The position numbers and the translations under genes were made by a program. The notes beneath the pieces were generated by a model. It did not search any database, had not been told where the DNA came from, and saw only the letters and a list, made by a program, of their open reading frames with translations. This document shows positions 45,001 through 52,893 of a DNA stretch of 64,000 nt, in pieces (positions within the stretch are counted from its first letter, which is position 1; every line of letters starts with the position of its first letter). The stretch spans positions 1 through 64,000 of the forward strand of contig JBBAKM010000008.1 in the NCBI GenBank assembly GCA_040403495.1, given 5' to 3'. The DNA comes from JABMMZ01 sp040403495. GTDB lineage: Bacteria > Bacteroidota > Bacteroidia > NS11-12g > UBA955.

Positions 45001-45632
45001 TAGTGGCACCTGTGGCAACCACTTATAAAATAAAGGTTAAAAATCTTGAGACCAATTGTTTTTATGACACAAGTGTTACTATTCCGGGATATGATAAGAT
45101 AAGAGCTTTTTTTACAACGGTCCCTTCTTCCCAATGTTTATACAGCAATAATGCGTTATTGAAAATAATAAATGCCAGTGAAGGTGGAACCAGTGGTATA
45201 TGGGATTTTGGCGATGGAAATACCGAGACGTATGATGAGCAAACGAATCCTACACATTTGTACAAAGGAGATACAGACCGTTATGAAATTAAACTCTTTA
45301 TTTCAAATGAAGGAGGGTGCAAAGACAGTTTTAAAGCTAGTATTTGTGTGATAGATACTCTAAGTTTATTTGTTCCTGATGCCTTTACTCCAAATGATGA
45401 CGAAATCAACGATGTATTCAAAATTCATTCACTATCGATAGTGAAACTTGATTTGAAAATATTCAACAGATGGGGTGAATTGTTGTTTGAAACCAATGAT
45501 CCTAAAAAAGGATGGAATGGATTCTATAAAGGAGAATTGTGCCCAACGGATTACTATGTTTATCAGGTCAAGTACAAAGGAAAAACAACACCATGGAAAT
45601 ACAAGAATGGCGTGTTTTATCTACTTAGATAA
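42087..45632 (+). CDS. T9SS type B adhesin-like protein with CUB and repeated Ig-like modules
   Basis: The 1181-residue product has a signal peptide ending about residue 31 (HAKGQ). A CUB-like domain covers about 35-155 (FTIVVKGASSISIKFKG, CDGWELTWEG). From about 340 to 860 there are seven repeats of about 75 residues, each with a GGxWSGxGI-type turn, a GxFxPxxA segment and a closing GCxDTV; NPSGGVWSGTGITSAANGTF is the clearest. A PKD domain follows (IWDFGDGNTETYDEQTNP). The C-terminal 85 residues (VPDAFTPNDDEINDVF, FNRWGELLFET) are the gliding-motility-associated type B T9SS sorting domain. It is exported to the surface and is the last gene of the DUF1501 operon. Confidence 0.88.
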   Translation: MRHLFTYFKGFKSYKLVLLGLFMSLLHAKGQTEYKMSNATVYACKGSLKDSEANQQSTTKYANNEDLIFTIVVKGASSISIKFKGSFCTEAGSDYLKAYRGKDTTGTLIRTYTGTINNPTNITSNDSAITFYFHSDKNIVCDGWELTWEGKITQVPQPKFSPITNPTCNSIKIRVTLDQPFNCDSVKASSFKLSGTLSTAITSVTPISCNSKNETNTFDVSFASGLNRSGNYSLLLTSSFKDACDSVWVIKSTLNFKITDCPIQVDLRSNRLVICKGTCANLTAIVSGGNASSYSYTWLSGGLSSAPPQTVCPTATTTYILRVSDGVSVPGLDTVVITVLDPPVAQNDTTVCQSSPPFNLKANPSGGVWSGTGITSAANGTFSPSVARGGTFKIAYTIGGCADTVVVTVRPISAGTPLAACPSSSAFMVSGFTPPGGTWSGPNISAAGLITPPSSSGSFTVTYSWNGCTSDKIINIDLINIVKRDTICKSKAIDTFKNFTPIGGTWTGQGITNSRLGITTPPTAAAGNKIYIYTINGCRDTLRRFIQEIDARFDEIACPDAGQRLLPQGLPVGGYWTGKGIFDANNGLFDADSFRVPSKSTFVQTNLTYHGLNGCKDVKIMYLRYTRFYKDTVKNCVSDTAYFMRNPYLQNDPWNMMFTGSNAIVGTGVYNQKFSPTLAGRGTFHTIRGTANGCQDTIVIQVFNRANIQKDTVFCVADDAYQLVNREGAGLFVGPGITNAQKGIFNPAIAGVGTHLILFSLPGKCTDTVKIRVNGLPNVSVLGLKDYYCYKDSMTQLVLNPTGGLLQGSGLVGTIFNPSIAKQGQHTIKYTFGSGKCINTFSKDITVGEPLVLTLSKNKDSICVGETVELSTISKGGNGNSTLLWSSGQMNVPNIYEAPKRTTQYSVVLKDGCSDSVQRQTSIYVHPPLFGRVQTSAKMCFGNQGFAELKMNDTGRYSYTWNTIPIQKTSRIVAPVATTYKIKVKNLETNCFYDTSVTIPGYDKIRAFFTTVPSSQCLYSNNALLKIINASEGGTSGIWDFGDGNTETYDEQTNPTHLYKGDTDRYEIKLFISNEGGCKDSFKASICVIDTLSLFVPDAFTPNDDEINDVFKIHSLSIVKLDLKIFNRWGELLFETNDPKKGWNGFYKGELCPTDYYVYQVKYKGKTTPWKYKNGVFYLLR

Positions 45633-45654
45633 AGTATAATGAGATAGGGGAAGC

Positions 45655-46419
45655 TTAAAAAGCGGCGCCTATTCCTACAGAAAAGTTCAAAGTGTTTTGT
45701 CTTGAAAATGCAAATTTAGCAATGTTGTTTTCCAAAGCACTTCTTGGTGTAGCTATCAAAGATCCTTGTTCTGCAGGCGGTGAGTAAAAATTTAATGGCA
45801 AATTAAACTGTAACATTTTATTGATAAAAATAGTATTGTCAATAAAACGTTTTGAACCAAAGCCTATGAAAAACGTACTCAAAGAAATTGATGAATGGTT
45901 TATTTTAGGTAATTGAGTAGCAGGACTGTTGTAATCTCTGTAAAGTAATTCAACTTCTTTGATATTTATAATACTATGAGAAAGACCATATACAAAATAT
46001 TTACCCAAAGGTGCTACAGAGCCATTGCTTCTGAAATAAACTTGACTAGATAAATGAAAAGAGGTAACGTTAAAATCAATTAAGCCTTGATCAACATAAT
46101 AAGATTTTCCGTTATGTCTAACCATGTTACTATTGAATATATCAAATAAGTATTCATTGTCAACTCTAAATCCACCATTACTTACAGACAACAAAATAGT
46201 TTTTTTTCTGTTTAAGACTCTTTCAAAGGTCAATTGTAGGTTAGGTTTTTTTGAAAAATAACCATCAGTGGTTGACACATAATCTCTTTTAACAATGCCG
46301 CCGATATAATTGATGCTCAAGCAGTTTTTTTTGCCTAAATAGCCGGGAATACTTTTTTGTCCAAGAACAAAACCTTGGATTGTAAATAATAAAATTAAAG
46401 GAATATATTTTAGTTGCAT
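45655..46419 (-). CDS. Probable outer-membrane beta-barrel protein
   Basis: The 254-residue product has a signal peptide (about 1-21, ending GFVLGQ). The mature chain has about ten alternating amphipathic strands with aromatic girdle residues and ends in FSVGIGAAF, with a terminal Phe as expected for a substrate of the barrel-insertion machinery. No family is recognised. Its ATG shares one base with the stop of the M48 protease gene, so the two are translated together and may work together at the outer membrane. It converges on the adhesin-like gene with 22 bases between stops. Confidence 0.65.
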   Translation of the reverse strand: MQLKYIPLILLFTIQGFVLGQKSIPGYLGKKNCLSINYIGGIVKRDYVSTTDGYFSKKPNLQLTFERVLNRKKTILLSVSNGGFRVDNEYLFDIFNSNMVRHNGKSYYVDQGLIDFNVTSFHLSSQVYFRSNGSVAPLGKYFVYGLSHSIINIKEVELLYRDYNSPATQLPKINHSSISLSTFFIGFGSKRFIDNTIFINKMLQFNLPLNFYSPPAEQGSLIATPRSALENNIAKFAFSRQNTLNFSVGIGAAF

Positions 46420-48740
46420 TATGATTTTACTTGGTGGAATAGTGAATAGATCATTGTTTTTAAATGGTCAGTACGTTTTTTTACTTTGTAATTGTCTCTT
46501 TGTACGTATACGACTTTACCCGTTTTTAAGTCAAATATGATTGAACTTAATTGAAGATTGTGTTCTGGAAGTACGGAAAGAATATAGGGAATAAACAAAG
46601 GATAAATAATAATTGAACCAATTAGAAATTCGGGCTCAATTGTTTCTCTGTATATTTTTTGTGTTATTCCAGAAAGCATTACATGGTTTGTGCCGTACTG
46701 TTCTTGAATCAAAGCAATGTTATTAGTATTATACATTACAGATTGTCCTTCATTGTTGTTAATCCATTCAGTCACCCATTCCATTAATTCAGAATATTGA
46801 TTGATTAATTCAGTGTTTAACTGTTTTTTAGCAGACATATCAATAAAGTCGATATCGATGCCATTCAATTTAGCCATGTCTTTGTATAATTTAGCTAGAG
46901 CAATAGTGGTTTTTTCATTGTCCAATAAGTCTTCTTTACTGTTACCGTCTTTGTATGTGTACTTATCGTAATTAGGATTTAGCAAAACCATTTTTTTAAT
47001 TCCGCCTGTTTCACCAAATCGCTTAATATACCAACTACTTGTAGGGTCTTTTCTTTTGGAAAGATTATTATTTTTGCTGTCATCGTCACTCACTGTATTG
47101 TACAATGAAAACTGTTCTCTTAGTGATTTAATAAATACACTGTCACTTAGGAGTTTAGAAAATCCAAGGATATTGCTACTGCTCAATTTGTTTGAACTTG
47201 AACTAGAGGTTGATTTGAACTCAGCAGCTGGAGAATCAGACTTTTTGTTTTTATCCTGATAAGCTTTAATGATTTTCATCTTTTCTGTTTTGCTTAATGC
47301 CTCAAACTCAGGTTTTAATTTTAACTCTTCTAATGTAATACTCTCATCTATGTCTAGTTTTTTCTCAATATTTAATGTTGTAGAATCTTTGATAATGTGA
47401 GCTGTAAAAGAAGTAGGAGTAGCTTGTGTTTGTTTGAACATTAAATACAATGACTGCTCAAACAAATGTTTGCTAAATGAATCGTTTTTGTTTGATTGTA
47501 AAGAGTTCCAAGCATTTCTTACATTGATTATAGATAAAGTATTTAAGTCAACATAAGTTAAAAATGCATTTACTTTTTGAGTGACACCTTCTAAATCTTT
47601 GATGCTTTTTTCTTTGGAGTAAGTACTCGGTTCATCAAAAATTCGTTTGTTTGTTTGTCCATATAGGGCCATTGCAGACATTTTGTGAGCAAAGGCAGTG
47701 TCTTTGTATTTTTTCTTGTATAAGTATGACAAATAATAAACGCGCTGATAGTTGCCATAGTTTAAATTAATGAAAAACAACTCTACACGAGCTTGTTGTT
47801 GTATGGTTTTGAAATAATCTTCACCAAATAAATACAACGCATTGTTGTTGTTTTTTGATTTAGTGTAAAAAATTTCTAATTCTGCTTTTCTCTTTTTGAT
47901 ATTTGGGTGACTCGATTCTTCATCATCTTCGTCTTCTTCAGCTGTAATTCTAGATTCAATTTTTGGTGCAGTGTAATCTAATTTGAAAAGACTGTCTTCA
48001 AAAATATTGGTCGACCAATCAATTTCATCATAGGGTAAATAAGAAAACAATAACATGTCAAAGGATGAAATTGCAGCATTTTGAGCGTATTTTGTTTTGC
48101 TAAATAATTCAAAACCATCTTTATCGGCTTCCAATTCATCTTCTTTTGAATAATGGTAAGTTGCTTTTAGTCTGCTTTCTAAATCTAAGTTTTTAAAATC
48201 ACCTTTGCCTTTCGAAATATCTTGTTGTCTTTTGTATTTTTGGATGCTATGTTTACTTTTATAGTGTGAAATTTCATGACATAAAATGTAAGCCAATTGT
48301 GCCTCATTTTCAACCTGACTCAATAAACCAACGGTAACAAATACAATACCTTGGTCTGTGGCAAAAGCATTAACTGAACTTGATTTTAATACATAAAAAC
48401 GAAGTTTCCCTGTTAAACTAGGGTCATTGGACATTATAGTATTGGCAACCTTGTTGACATAATCAGTTAATACATCCCCATAAAGGATTTTACCACTAAA
48501 AAGTATATTGTCTATTGAAAAGTTTGCATTGAACACAAACTCTTTTTCGGTTCTTTTAACTCTATTGCTTTTATTGCTTTTGTTGATTTTTTGATAATCA
48601 GCTTCTATTTTTTTGGAAGTTAATGATAAAAAGTCTTTTGGAATTAACCCCTGACATCTGAGAGGCTGATAAGAAATTTTTTGAGAGTAAGCGCTAAAAC
48701 CATAAAAAATAAGGATAAAGCAAATAGATAAGTATTTCAT
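46419..48740 (-). CDS. Exported M48-family zinc metalloprotease
   Basis: The 773-residue product has a signal peptide (MKYLSICFILIFYGFSAYSQ). The peptidase domain (about 60-270) carries the zinc motif HEISH near residue 154 in YILCHEISHYKSKHS, with the third ligand in EDELEADKDGFELF about 50 residues on. This is the BepA/Oma1-like layout of the M48 family. The C-terminal two thirds have charged, low-complexity stretches (SSSSSNKLSSSN, EDEDDEES) and helices that may form repeat-like docking surfaces, followed by a beta-rich end. A role in quality control of outer-membrane or secreted proteins is likely from the family; the coupled beta-barrel gene may encode a client or partner. Confidence 0.88.
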   Translation of the reverse strand: MKYLSICFILIFYGFSAYSQKISYQPLRCQGLIPKDFLSLTSKKIEADYQKINKSNKSNRVKRTEKEFVFNANFSIDNILFSGKILYGDVLTDYVNKVANTIMSNDPSLTGKLRFYVLKSSSVNAFATDQGIVFVTVGLLSQVENEAQLAYILCHEISHYKSKHSIQKYKRQQDISKGKGDFKNLDLESRLKATYHYSKEDELEADKDGFELFSKTKYAQNAAISSFDMLLFSYLPYDEIDWSTNIFEDSLFKLDYTAPKIESRITAEEDEDDEESSHPNIKKRKAELEIFYTKSKNNNNALYLFGEDYFKTIQQQARVELFFINLNYGNYQRVYYLSYLYKKKYKDTAFAHKMSAMALYGQTNKRIFDEPSTYSKEKSIKDLEGVTQKVNAFLTYVDLNTLSIINVRNAWNSLQSNKNDSFSKHLFEQSLYLMFKQTQATPTSFTAHIIKDSTTLNIEKKLDIDESITLEELKLKPEFEALSKTEKMKIIKAYQDKNKKSDSPAAEFKSTSSSSSNKLSSSNILGFSKLLSDSVFIKSLREQFSLYNTVSDDDSKNNNLSKRKDPTSSWYIKRFGETGGIKKMVLLNPNYDKYTYKDGNSKEDLLDNEKTTIALAKLYKDMAKLNGIDIDFIDMSAKKQLNTELINQYSELMEWVTEWINNNEGQSVMYNTNNIALIQEQYGTNHVMLSGITQKIYRETIEPEFLIGSIIIYPLFIPYILSVLPEHNLQLSSIIFDLKTGKVVYVQRDNYKVKKRTDHLKTMIYSLFHQVKS

Positions 48741-48802
48741 TAGATGTTGAATTGCAAAGAAAATGTAATTTGTTTATTTGAACAATAGTTTTTTTATTAA
48801 GA

Positions 48803-48834
48803 TTTGGATTGAAATGTAAATTAATCTAATTTTG
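48803..48834 (+). promoter_or_regulatory. Bacteroidota-type promoter of the TlpA-like gene
   Basis: TTTG (48803-48806), a 20-base spacer and TAATTTTG (48827-48834) match the consensus. The transcript would start near 48840, ten bases before ATG 48850. Confidence 0.75.
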
Positions 48835-48849
48835 AAAACCTATTTTGAT

Positions 48850-49356
48850 ATGAAAATAAAAACAAACCTTATTATTTCATTGGTTTTGGCTATTGTAGCT
48901 ACTTTTTTTATTGTAAAATTCATGAAAAACAATGCAACTTCTGCCCCTGAAAATCCTTTTTTTTCTTCAAATTTAATTGATTTGGAGGGAAATACCTTTG
49001 AACCGAATCAACTTAAAAAGTCTGTTTTTGTGGTTTCTTATTTTCAAACTTGGTGTAGCGATTGTGTCAAAGAACAACCTGAATTATTGAAATTGGAAAA
49101 CCATTTTAAAGGGCAAAATTTTAAAGTGTTAATGGTCAGTGATGAACCTATTGAACTAATTACAAAGTTTAAGGAAAAATTTCAATCTCAACTTAGTTTT
49201 TATCAACTTCAAGTTCCTATAAAATCCATTGGAATTTCAAGATTTCCAACTACTTATCTTATTGATAAAAATGGGGTTGTACAAGAAGTAAAAGTTGAAG
49301 GTATCAATTGGTACACCCCTGAAATTATTGAGAAAGTGTCTCAATTGCTTAAATAG
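48850..49356 (+). CDS. Membrane-anchored TlpA/ResA-like thiol-disulfide oxidoreductase
   Basis: I choose ATG 48850 (168 residues), since the upstream TTG lies within the promoter's -7 box. A single N-terminal membrane segment (about 5-24) is not followed by a signal cleavage motif, so the protein is anchored facing the periplasm. The thioredoxin-like domain starts LIDLEGNTFEPNQLKKS, has the redox pair in WCSDC (about 68-72), and the cis-proline strand ISRFPTTYLIDKNGVV. TlpA/ResA proteins reduce disulfides, often for cytochrome c assembly, which fits the nine or more haem sites encoded in this window. It is followed by fmt in the opposite orientation. Confidence 0.85.
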   Translation: MKIKTNLIISLVLAIVATFFIVKFMKNNATSAPENPFFSSNLIDLEGNTFEPNQLKKSVFVVSYFQTWCSDCVKEQPELLKLENHFKGQNFKVLMVSDEPIELITKFKEKFQSQLSFYQLQVPIKSIGISRFPTTYLIDKNGVVQEVKVEGINWYTPEIIEKVSQLLK

Positions 49357-49383
49357 ATAATTGGAGATTAATAATTCGATTCC

Positions 49384-50313
49384 TTACATTTTCAAACCAT
49401 TTATAAAATCTGCAGTTGACATTCTTTTTTTGCCTTCTAATTGTAAATCAATGATTTTTATTTGAACGTCGGAACAATGTGCTATAAACTCTTTATTTGA
49501 ATTGATTTCCAACAGACCTATTTCGGTCGATTTATTGTTTAAAATCTCAACTTTAAAAAGTTTTAACTTTTTATCATTCCAAGTGGTATAAGCGCCAGGA
49601 TAGGGAGACAATCCTCTCACTTGATTGAAAATTTGTGTTGCAGTTTTATGCCAATCAATTTTGCAATGTTCTTCGAATATTTTGGGTGCATGAGGGAATT
49701 CTCCTGATTCTTGCTGTGTTAATTGAAGATTTCCACTGCAAATCATATCAAGACTTTTACAAACTAATTCAGCCCCTTGATTCATCAATCGTTCATATAG
49801 TTCACCCACAGTTTCATTGGGTAATATTTCTGTTTTTTCTCTTAATATTAAATCACCGGTGTCTATTTTATGTTTAAGGAAAAAAGTAGTAACCCCTGTG
49901 CTTTTTTCGCCATTAATTATTGCCCAATTGATAGGCGCTGCACCCCTGTAATTAGGCAAGTAACTTGCGTGAAGATTAAAAGTTCCCATAGGAGGCATAT
50001 TCCAAACAATTTCAGGAAGCATTCTAAAGGCAATAACAATTTGAATGTCCGCATTTAGGGAGTTCAGTTCATTGATAAATGCTTCTGATTTTAAGTTGCT
50101 TGGTTGCAGAACAGGCAGTTCGAGTTTCAAAGCAGCTTTTTTTACCGCAGACATTTGCAGTTGATACCCTCTACCAGCGGGTTTGTCTGGCGCAGTAACA
50201 ACCGCTACAATATTGTACCCACTTTCAATGGTTTTTTTTAATGAGCAAACTGCAAAATCGGGAGTACCAAAAAAAACAATCTTCAAATCCTTTTTAGAAA
50301 TTCGTTGTATCAC
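49384..50313 (-). CDS. fmt: Methionyl-tRNA formyltransferase
   Basis: The 309-residue product transfers a formyl group to initiator Met-tRNA. It has KIVFFGTPDFAV at the start, PDKPAGRGYQL, the catalytic Asn-His of FNLHASYLPNYRGAAPINW (about 110-128), and the catalytic Asp in DTGDL. The C-terminal tRNA-binding domain (about 205-305) is complete, including VRGLSPYPGAYTTW. The start codon is GTG at 50313, as no ATG is available at the expected place. A TAGTTTTG box (50325-50318) ends just before it, which would give an almost leaderless transcript if that is the real promoter. Confidence 0.92.
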   Translation of the reverse strand: MIQRISKKDLKIVFFGTPDFAVCSLKKTIESGYNIVAVVTAPDKPAGRGYQLQMSAVKKAALKLELPVLQPSNLKSEAFINELNSLNADIQIVIAFRMLPEIVWNMPPMGTFNLHASYLPNYRGAAPINWAIINGEKSTGVTTFFLKHKIDTGDLILREKTEILPNETVGELYERLMNQGAELVCKSLDMICSGNLQLTQQESGEFPHAPKIFEEHCKIDWHKTATQIFNQVRGLSPYPGAYTTWNDKKLKLFKVEILNNKSTEIGLLEINSNKEFIAHCSDVQIKIIDLQLEGKKRMSTADFINGLKM

Positions 50314-50426
50314 ATTGCAAAACTAATAGTTTTTAACGGAAGCTTAATGATTCTTTAAACAAATTGAAATTCTTTACTATTATTTAAAAAAATAGATTAT
50401 AATTGCATGATATATACATACATAAT

Positions 50427-51338
50427 ATGAAATTAACATTTACCATTTTATTCGCATTATTGATTGGGGGAATTGTAAAAGCACAAACAGAATACACATT
50501 GACCCACTCAACTGGTACTTACACTGAATTAACCACAGGCACAAATATCAATAAAGTATGGGATTTTGAAGACGCTATGATAAAGTTGCCTTTTAAGTTC
50601 AAATACTTTAAAAAAGATTTTGATACTATTTATGTGACTATGCAAAGTGCTTTTTTCTCAAGACCAGGGTTGAATTATGACAATATATTTTATGGTTCTT
50701 TTAATTATTTCGCTGAGAATGATGATCCCAATTTATCTCCAGTATCATACGCAATTACGGGAACTGCACCCAACAGAATATTAAAGGTGCAATTTAAGAA
50801 TATAAAAGCCGAAGTAATAGACATCGGGGAAGAATTTACAGCCAATTATCAAATGTGGTTTTATGAAACAAGTAATAAATTTCAATTTCATTTTGGTCCG
50901 AATGTAAACACCGATTTAAATCTAAATGAACACATTATGGGTTTTATTGATGTTGATAACAGTCCATATTTGGCGATTTCAGGAACAGCGAGTGAGCCTA
51001 CATTAATAAGGGTAACCAGTGCTGCATCATTTAAGGGAATTTCAACCCATCCTGCCAATGGACAAATATATACTTTCAATCCAGAAGCACCTTCAACTTC
51101 AATTCAAGAAATAAACAAACCATATACCTTAACTTACAATGAAAATGGGATGACTATTAGTTCAAAATCGAAAATTGAAATTGAGGTTTTTGACTTAAAT
51201 GGAAAGCTTGTTGCAAATCAAAACAATGATAACTTAAATTCATTCACAGTAAATGCGAATTTATTGCAAAGCGGTTTATACATTGTTCGTATAAAAGCAG
51301 AAGATGTGTCATTTAATGAAAAGTTAGTCGTTTATTAA
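50427..51338 (+). CDS. T9SS type A secreted protein of unknown function
   Basis: I choose ATG 50427 (303 residues, MKLTFTILFALLIGGIVKAQ), which gives a clean signal peptide. The central domain (about 25-215) is a beta-sandwich with strands such as LPFKFKYFKKDFDTIYVTMQ and YQMWFYETSNKFQFHFG; it resembles the fold often seen in Bacteroidota surface proteins but has no name I can give. The last 75 residues (EINKPYTLTYNENGMTIS to NEKLVVY, with EVFDLNGKLVANQNND and SGLYIVRIKAE) form a type A T9SS sorting domain. It stands alone, 186 bases upstream of the complex III operon. Confidence 0.8.
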   Translation: MKLTFTILFALLIGGIVKAQTEYTLTHSTGTYTELTTGTNINKVWDFEDAMIKLPFKFKYFKKDFDTIYVTMQSAFFSRPGLNYDNIFYGSFNYFAENDDPNLSPVSYAITGTAPNRILKVQFKNIKAEVIDIGEEFTANYQMWFYETSNKFQFHFGPNVNTDLNLNEHIMGFIDVDNSPYLAISGTASEPTLIRVTSAASFKGISTHPANGQIYTFNPEAPSTSIQEINKPYTLTYNENGMTISSKSKIEIEVFDLNGKLVANQNNDNLNSFTVNANLLQSGLYIVRIKAEDVSFNEKLVVY

Positions 51339-51474
51339 TTTATTTTATCTAATTAGAAATTATCTATTATTTTATTTAACATATTGAATTTCATGTCGGT
51401 ATAAGTATTATTTAGAATTATTTTAAATTGAATTATTTGTTAATAAATACTTTTTACATTGAGCGAAAGGGCAA

Positions 51475-51482
51475 TATATTTG
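51475..51482 (+). promoter_or_regulatory. Candidate -7 box of the alternative complex III operon
   Basis: TATATTTG matches TANNTTTG and ends 42 bases before ATG 51525. The -33 position carries TTTT rather than TTTG. Confidence 0.5.
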
Positions 51483-51524
51483 CGACTTAATTAGTAGTGT
51501 CATATTTCAGTCATAATTTATAAC

Positions 51525-52862
51525 ATGGTCAATCACCCATCAAAAAAAATCCTTAGAATTAAAACAATCATTATTTCGATTGTATTGCTTCTTAATCTAT
51601 CAATTTTTGCTCAAGATGGAGCACTTTCACCTGCAGCTGCAGAAGGCGAAACATTGTTTAAAGCAAATTGTGTGTCATGTCACGCAATGAATTCAAAGCA
51701 AGTTGGACCTGCATTACAAGGCGTTCACACCAGACGTTCTGAAGAATGGTTATTGAAATGGATTAAGAATAACGAAAAATTTAGAGCAAGTGGCGATAAA
51801 GACGCTATAGCTATCTACAATGAATATGGTGGAGCAGCCATGAACTCATTCGAAAATTTGAGCGATGATCAAATCAAAAGTATCATCACTTATTTTAAAG
51901 AATGGACGCCGCCTGCACCGAAAGTTGCAGCAGGAGGTGAAGCAGCCGCTGAAACAACGTCATTCTACTCAAACAATACGTTGTATATATTATTGTTCTT
52001 AATCATTGTTTTAGTTATTCTATTGTATGTACTTAACAAAACAAAAAGAACATTAAAAAAATCAGTTGAAGAGGTTGAAGTTTCTAATGAAGATGCATCA
52101 TCAGCGCCTTCTGAATTTCAAGAAAAATTAGCTTATTACAAGAAAAGAATAAACCCAACTATCTTCAAAATGGCGGTAGGTACTGTTATTTTGGGTGGAT
52201 TGGCAGCATACGGATTCTACTTTGGTGTAACAGAAGTAGGTGTTCAACAAGGTTATGCACCTGAACAACCAATTAAATATTCTCACAAATTGCACGCAGG
52301 TGAATTGGCTATCGATTGTAAATACTGTCACTCTACTGCAGAATATTCAAAACAAGCAAGTGTACCAAGTGTAAATACTTGTATGAACTGTCACAAAGGT
52401 GTACAGTTGAGAGATAAATACAATGGTGAAATTTCTCCAGAAATTAAAAAAATATACACTGCAATGGATTACGATCCTGACAAGCCAGCAGGTGAACAAT
52501 ACGGACCAAATCCAAAACCAATTCGTTGGGTTAGAATTCACAACTTGCCAGACCACGCATTCTTTAATCACAGCATGCACGTAAGTACAGGCGTTTCTTG
52601 TCAAACATGTCACGGTCCGATTCAAGAAATGGAAGTGGTGGAACAATACTCTACACTTCAAATGGGATGGTGTATTAATTGTCACAGAGAGAGAAATGTA
52701 GATGTAGAAAATAATCCTTATTATGAAAAATTACATGCTAAAATTAAAGCGGAGAAAAATGATAAATCTTCTAACTACGGCAAGTACTTTACAAAAGACG
52801 GAAAAATCAATATTAAACCAGCAGACAACGGTGCACTTGAATGTTCAAAATGTCACTATTAA
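51525..52862 (+). CDS. actA: Alternative complex III subunit ActA, six-haem form with fused N-terminal cytochrome c
   Basis: The 445-residue product has a signal peptide (about 10-30, ending IFAQ), then a monohaem cytochrome c domain (GETLFKANCVSCHAMNS, about 38-130), a membrane helix (about 150-172), a second helix (about 210-232), and a pentahaem domain with CKYCH, CMNCH, CQTCH, CINCH and CSKCH. That makes six CxxCH sites. Classical ActA is a pentahaem protein, so the N-terminal monohaem part is an added module, and it is distinct from the separate ActE encoded downstream. ActA takes electrons from the quinol-oxidising core and passes them to cytochrome c or an oxidase. It is the first gene of the operon. 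Confidence 0.93.
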   Translation: MVNHPSKKILRIKTIIISIVLLLNLSIFAQDGALSPAAAEGETLFKANCVSCHAMNSKQVGPALQGVHTRRSEEWLLKWIKNNEKFRASGDKDAIAIYNEYGGAAMNSFENLSDDQIKSIITYFKEWTPPAPKVAAGGEAAAETTSFYSNNTLYILLFLIIVLVILLYVLNKTKRTLKKSVEEVEVSNEDASSAPSEFQEKLAYYKKRINPTIFKMAVGTVILGGLAAYGFYFGVTEVGVQQGYAPEQPIKYSHKLHAGELAIDCKYCHSTAEYSKQASVPSVNTCMNCHKGVQLRDKYNGEISPEIKKIYTAMDYDPDKPAGEQYGPNPKPIRWVRIHNLPDHAFFNHSMHVSTGVSCQTCHGPIQEMEVVEQYSTLQMGWCINCHRERNVDVENNPYYEKLHAKIKAEKNDKSSNYGKYFTKDGKINIKPADNGALECSKCHY

Positions 52863-52893
52863 TCAAAATTAACAAAAAAGGCTAATCAATAAA

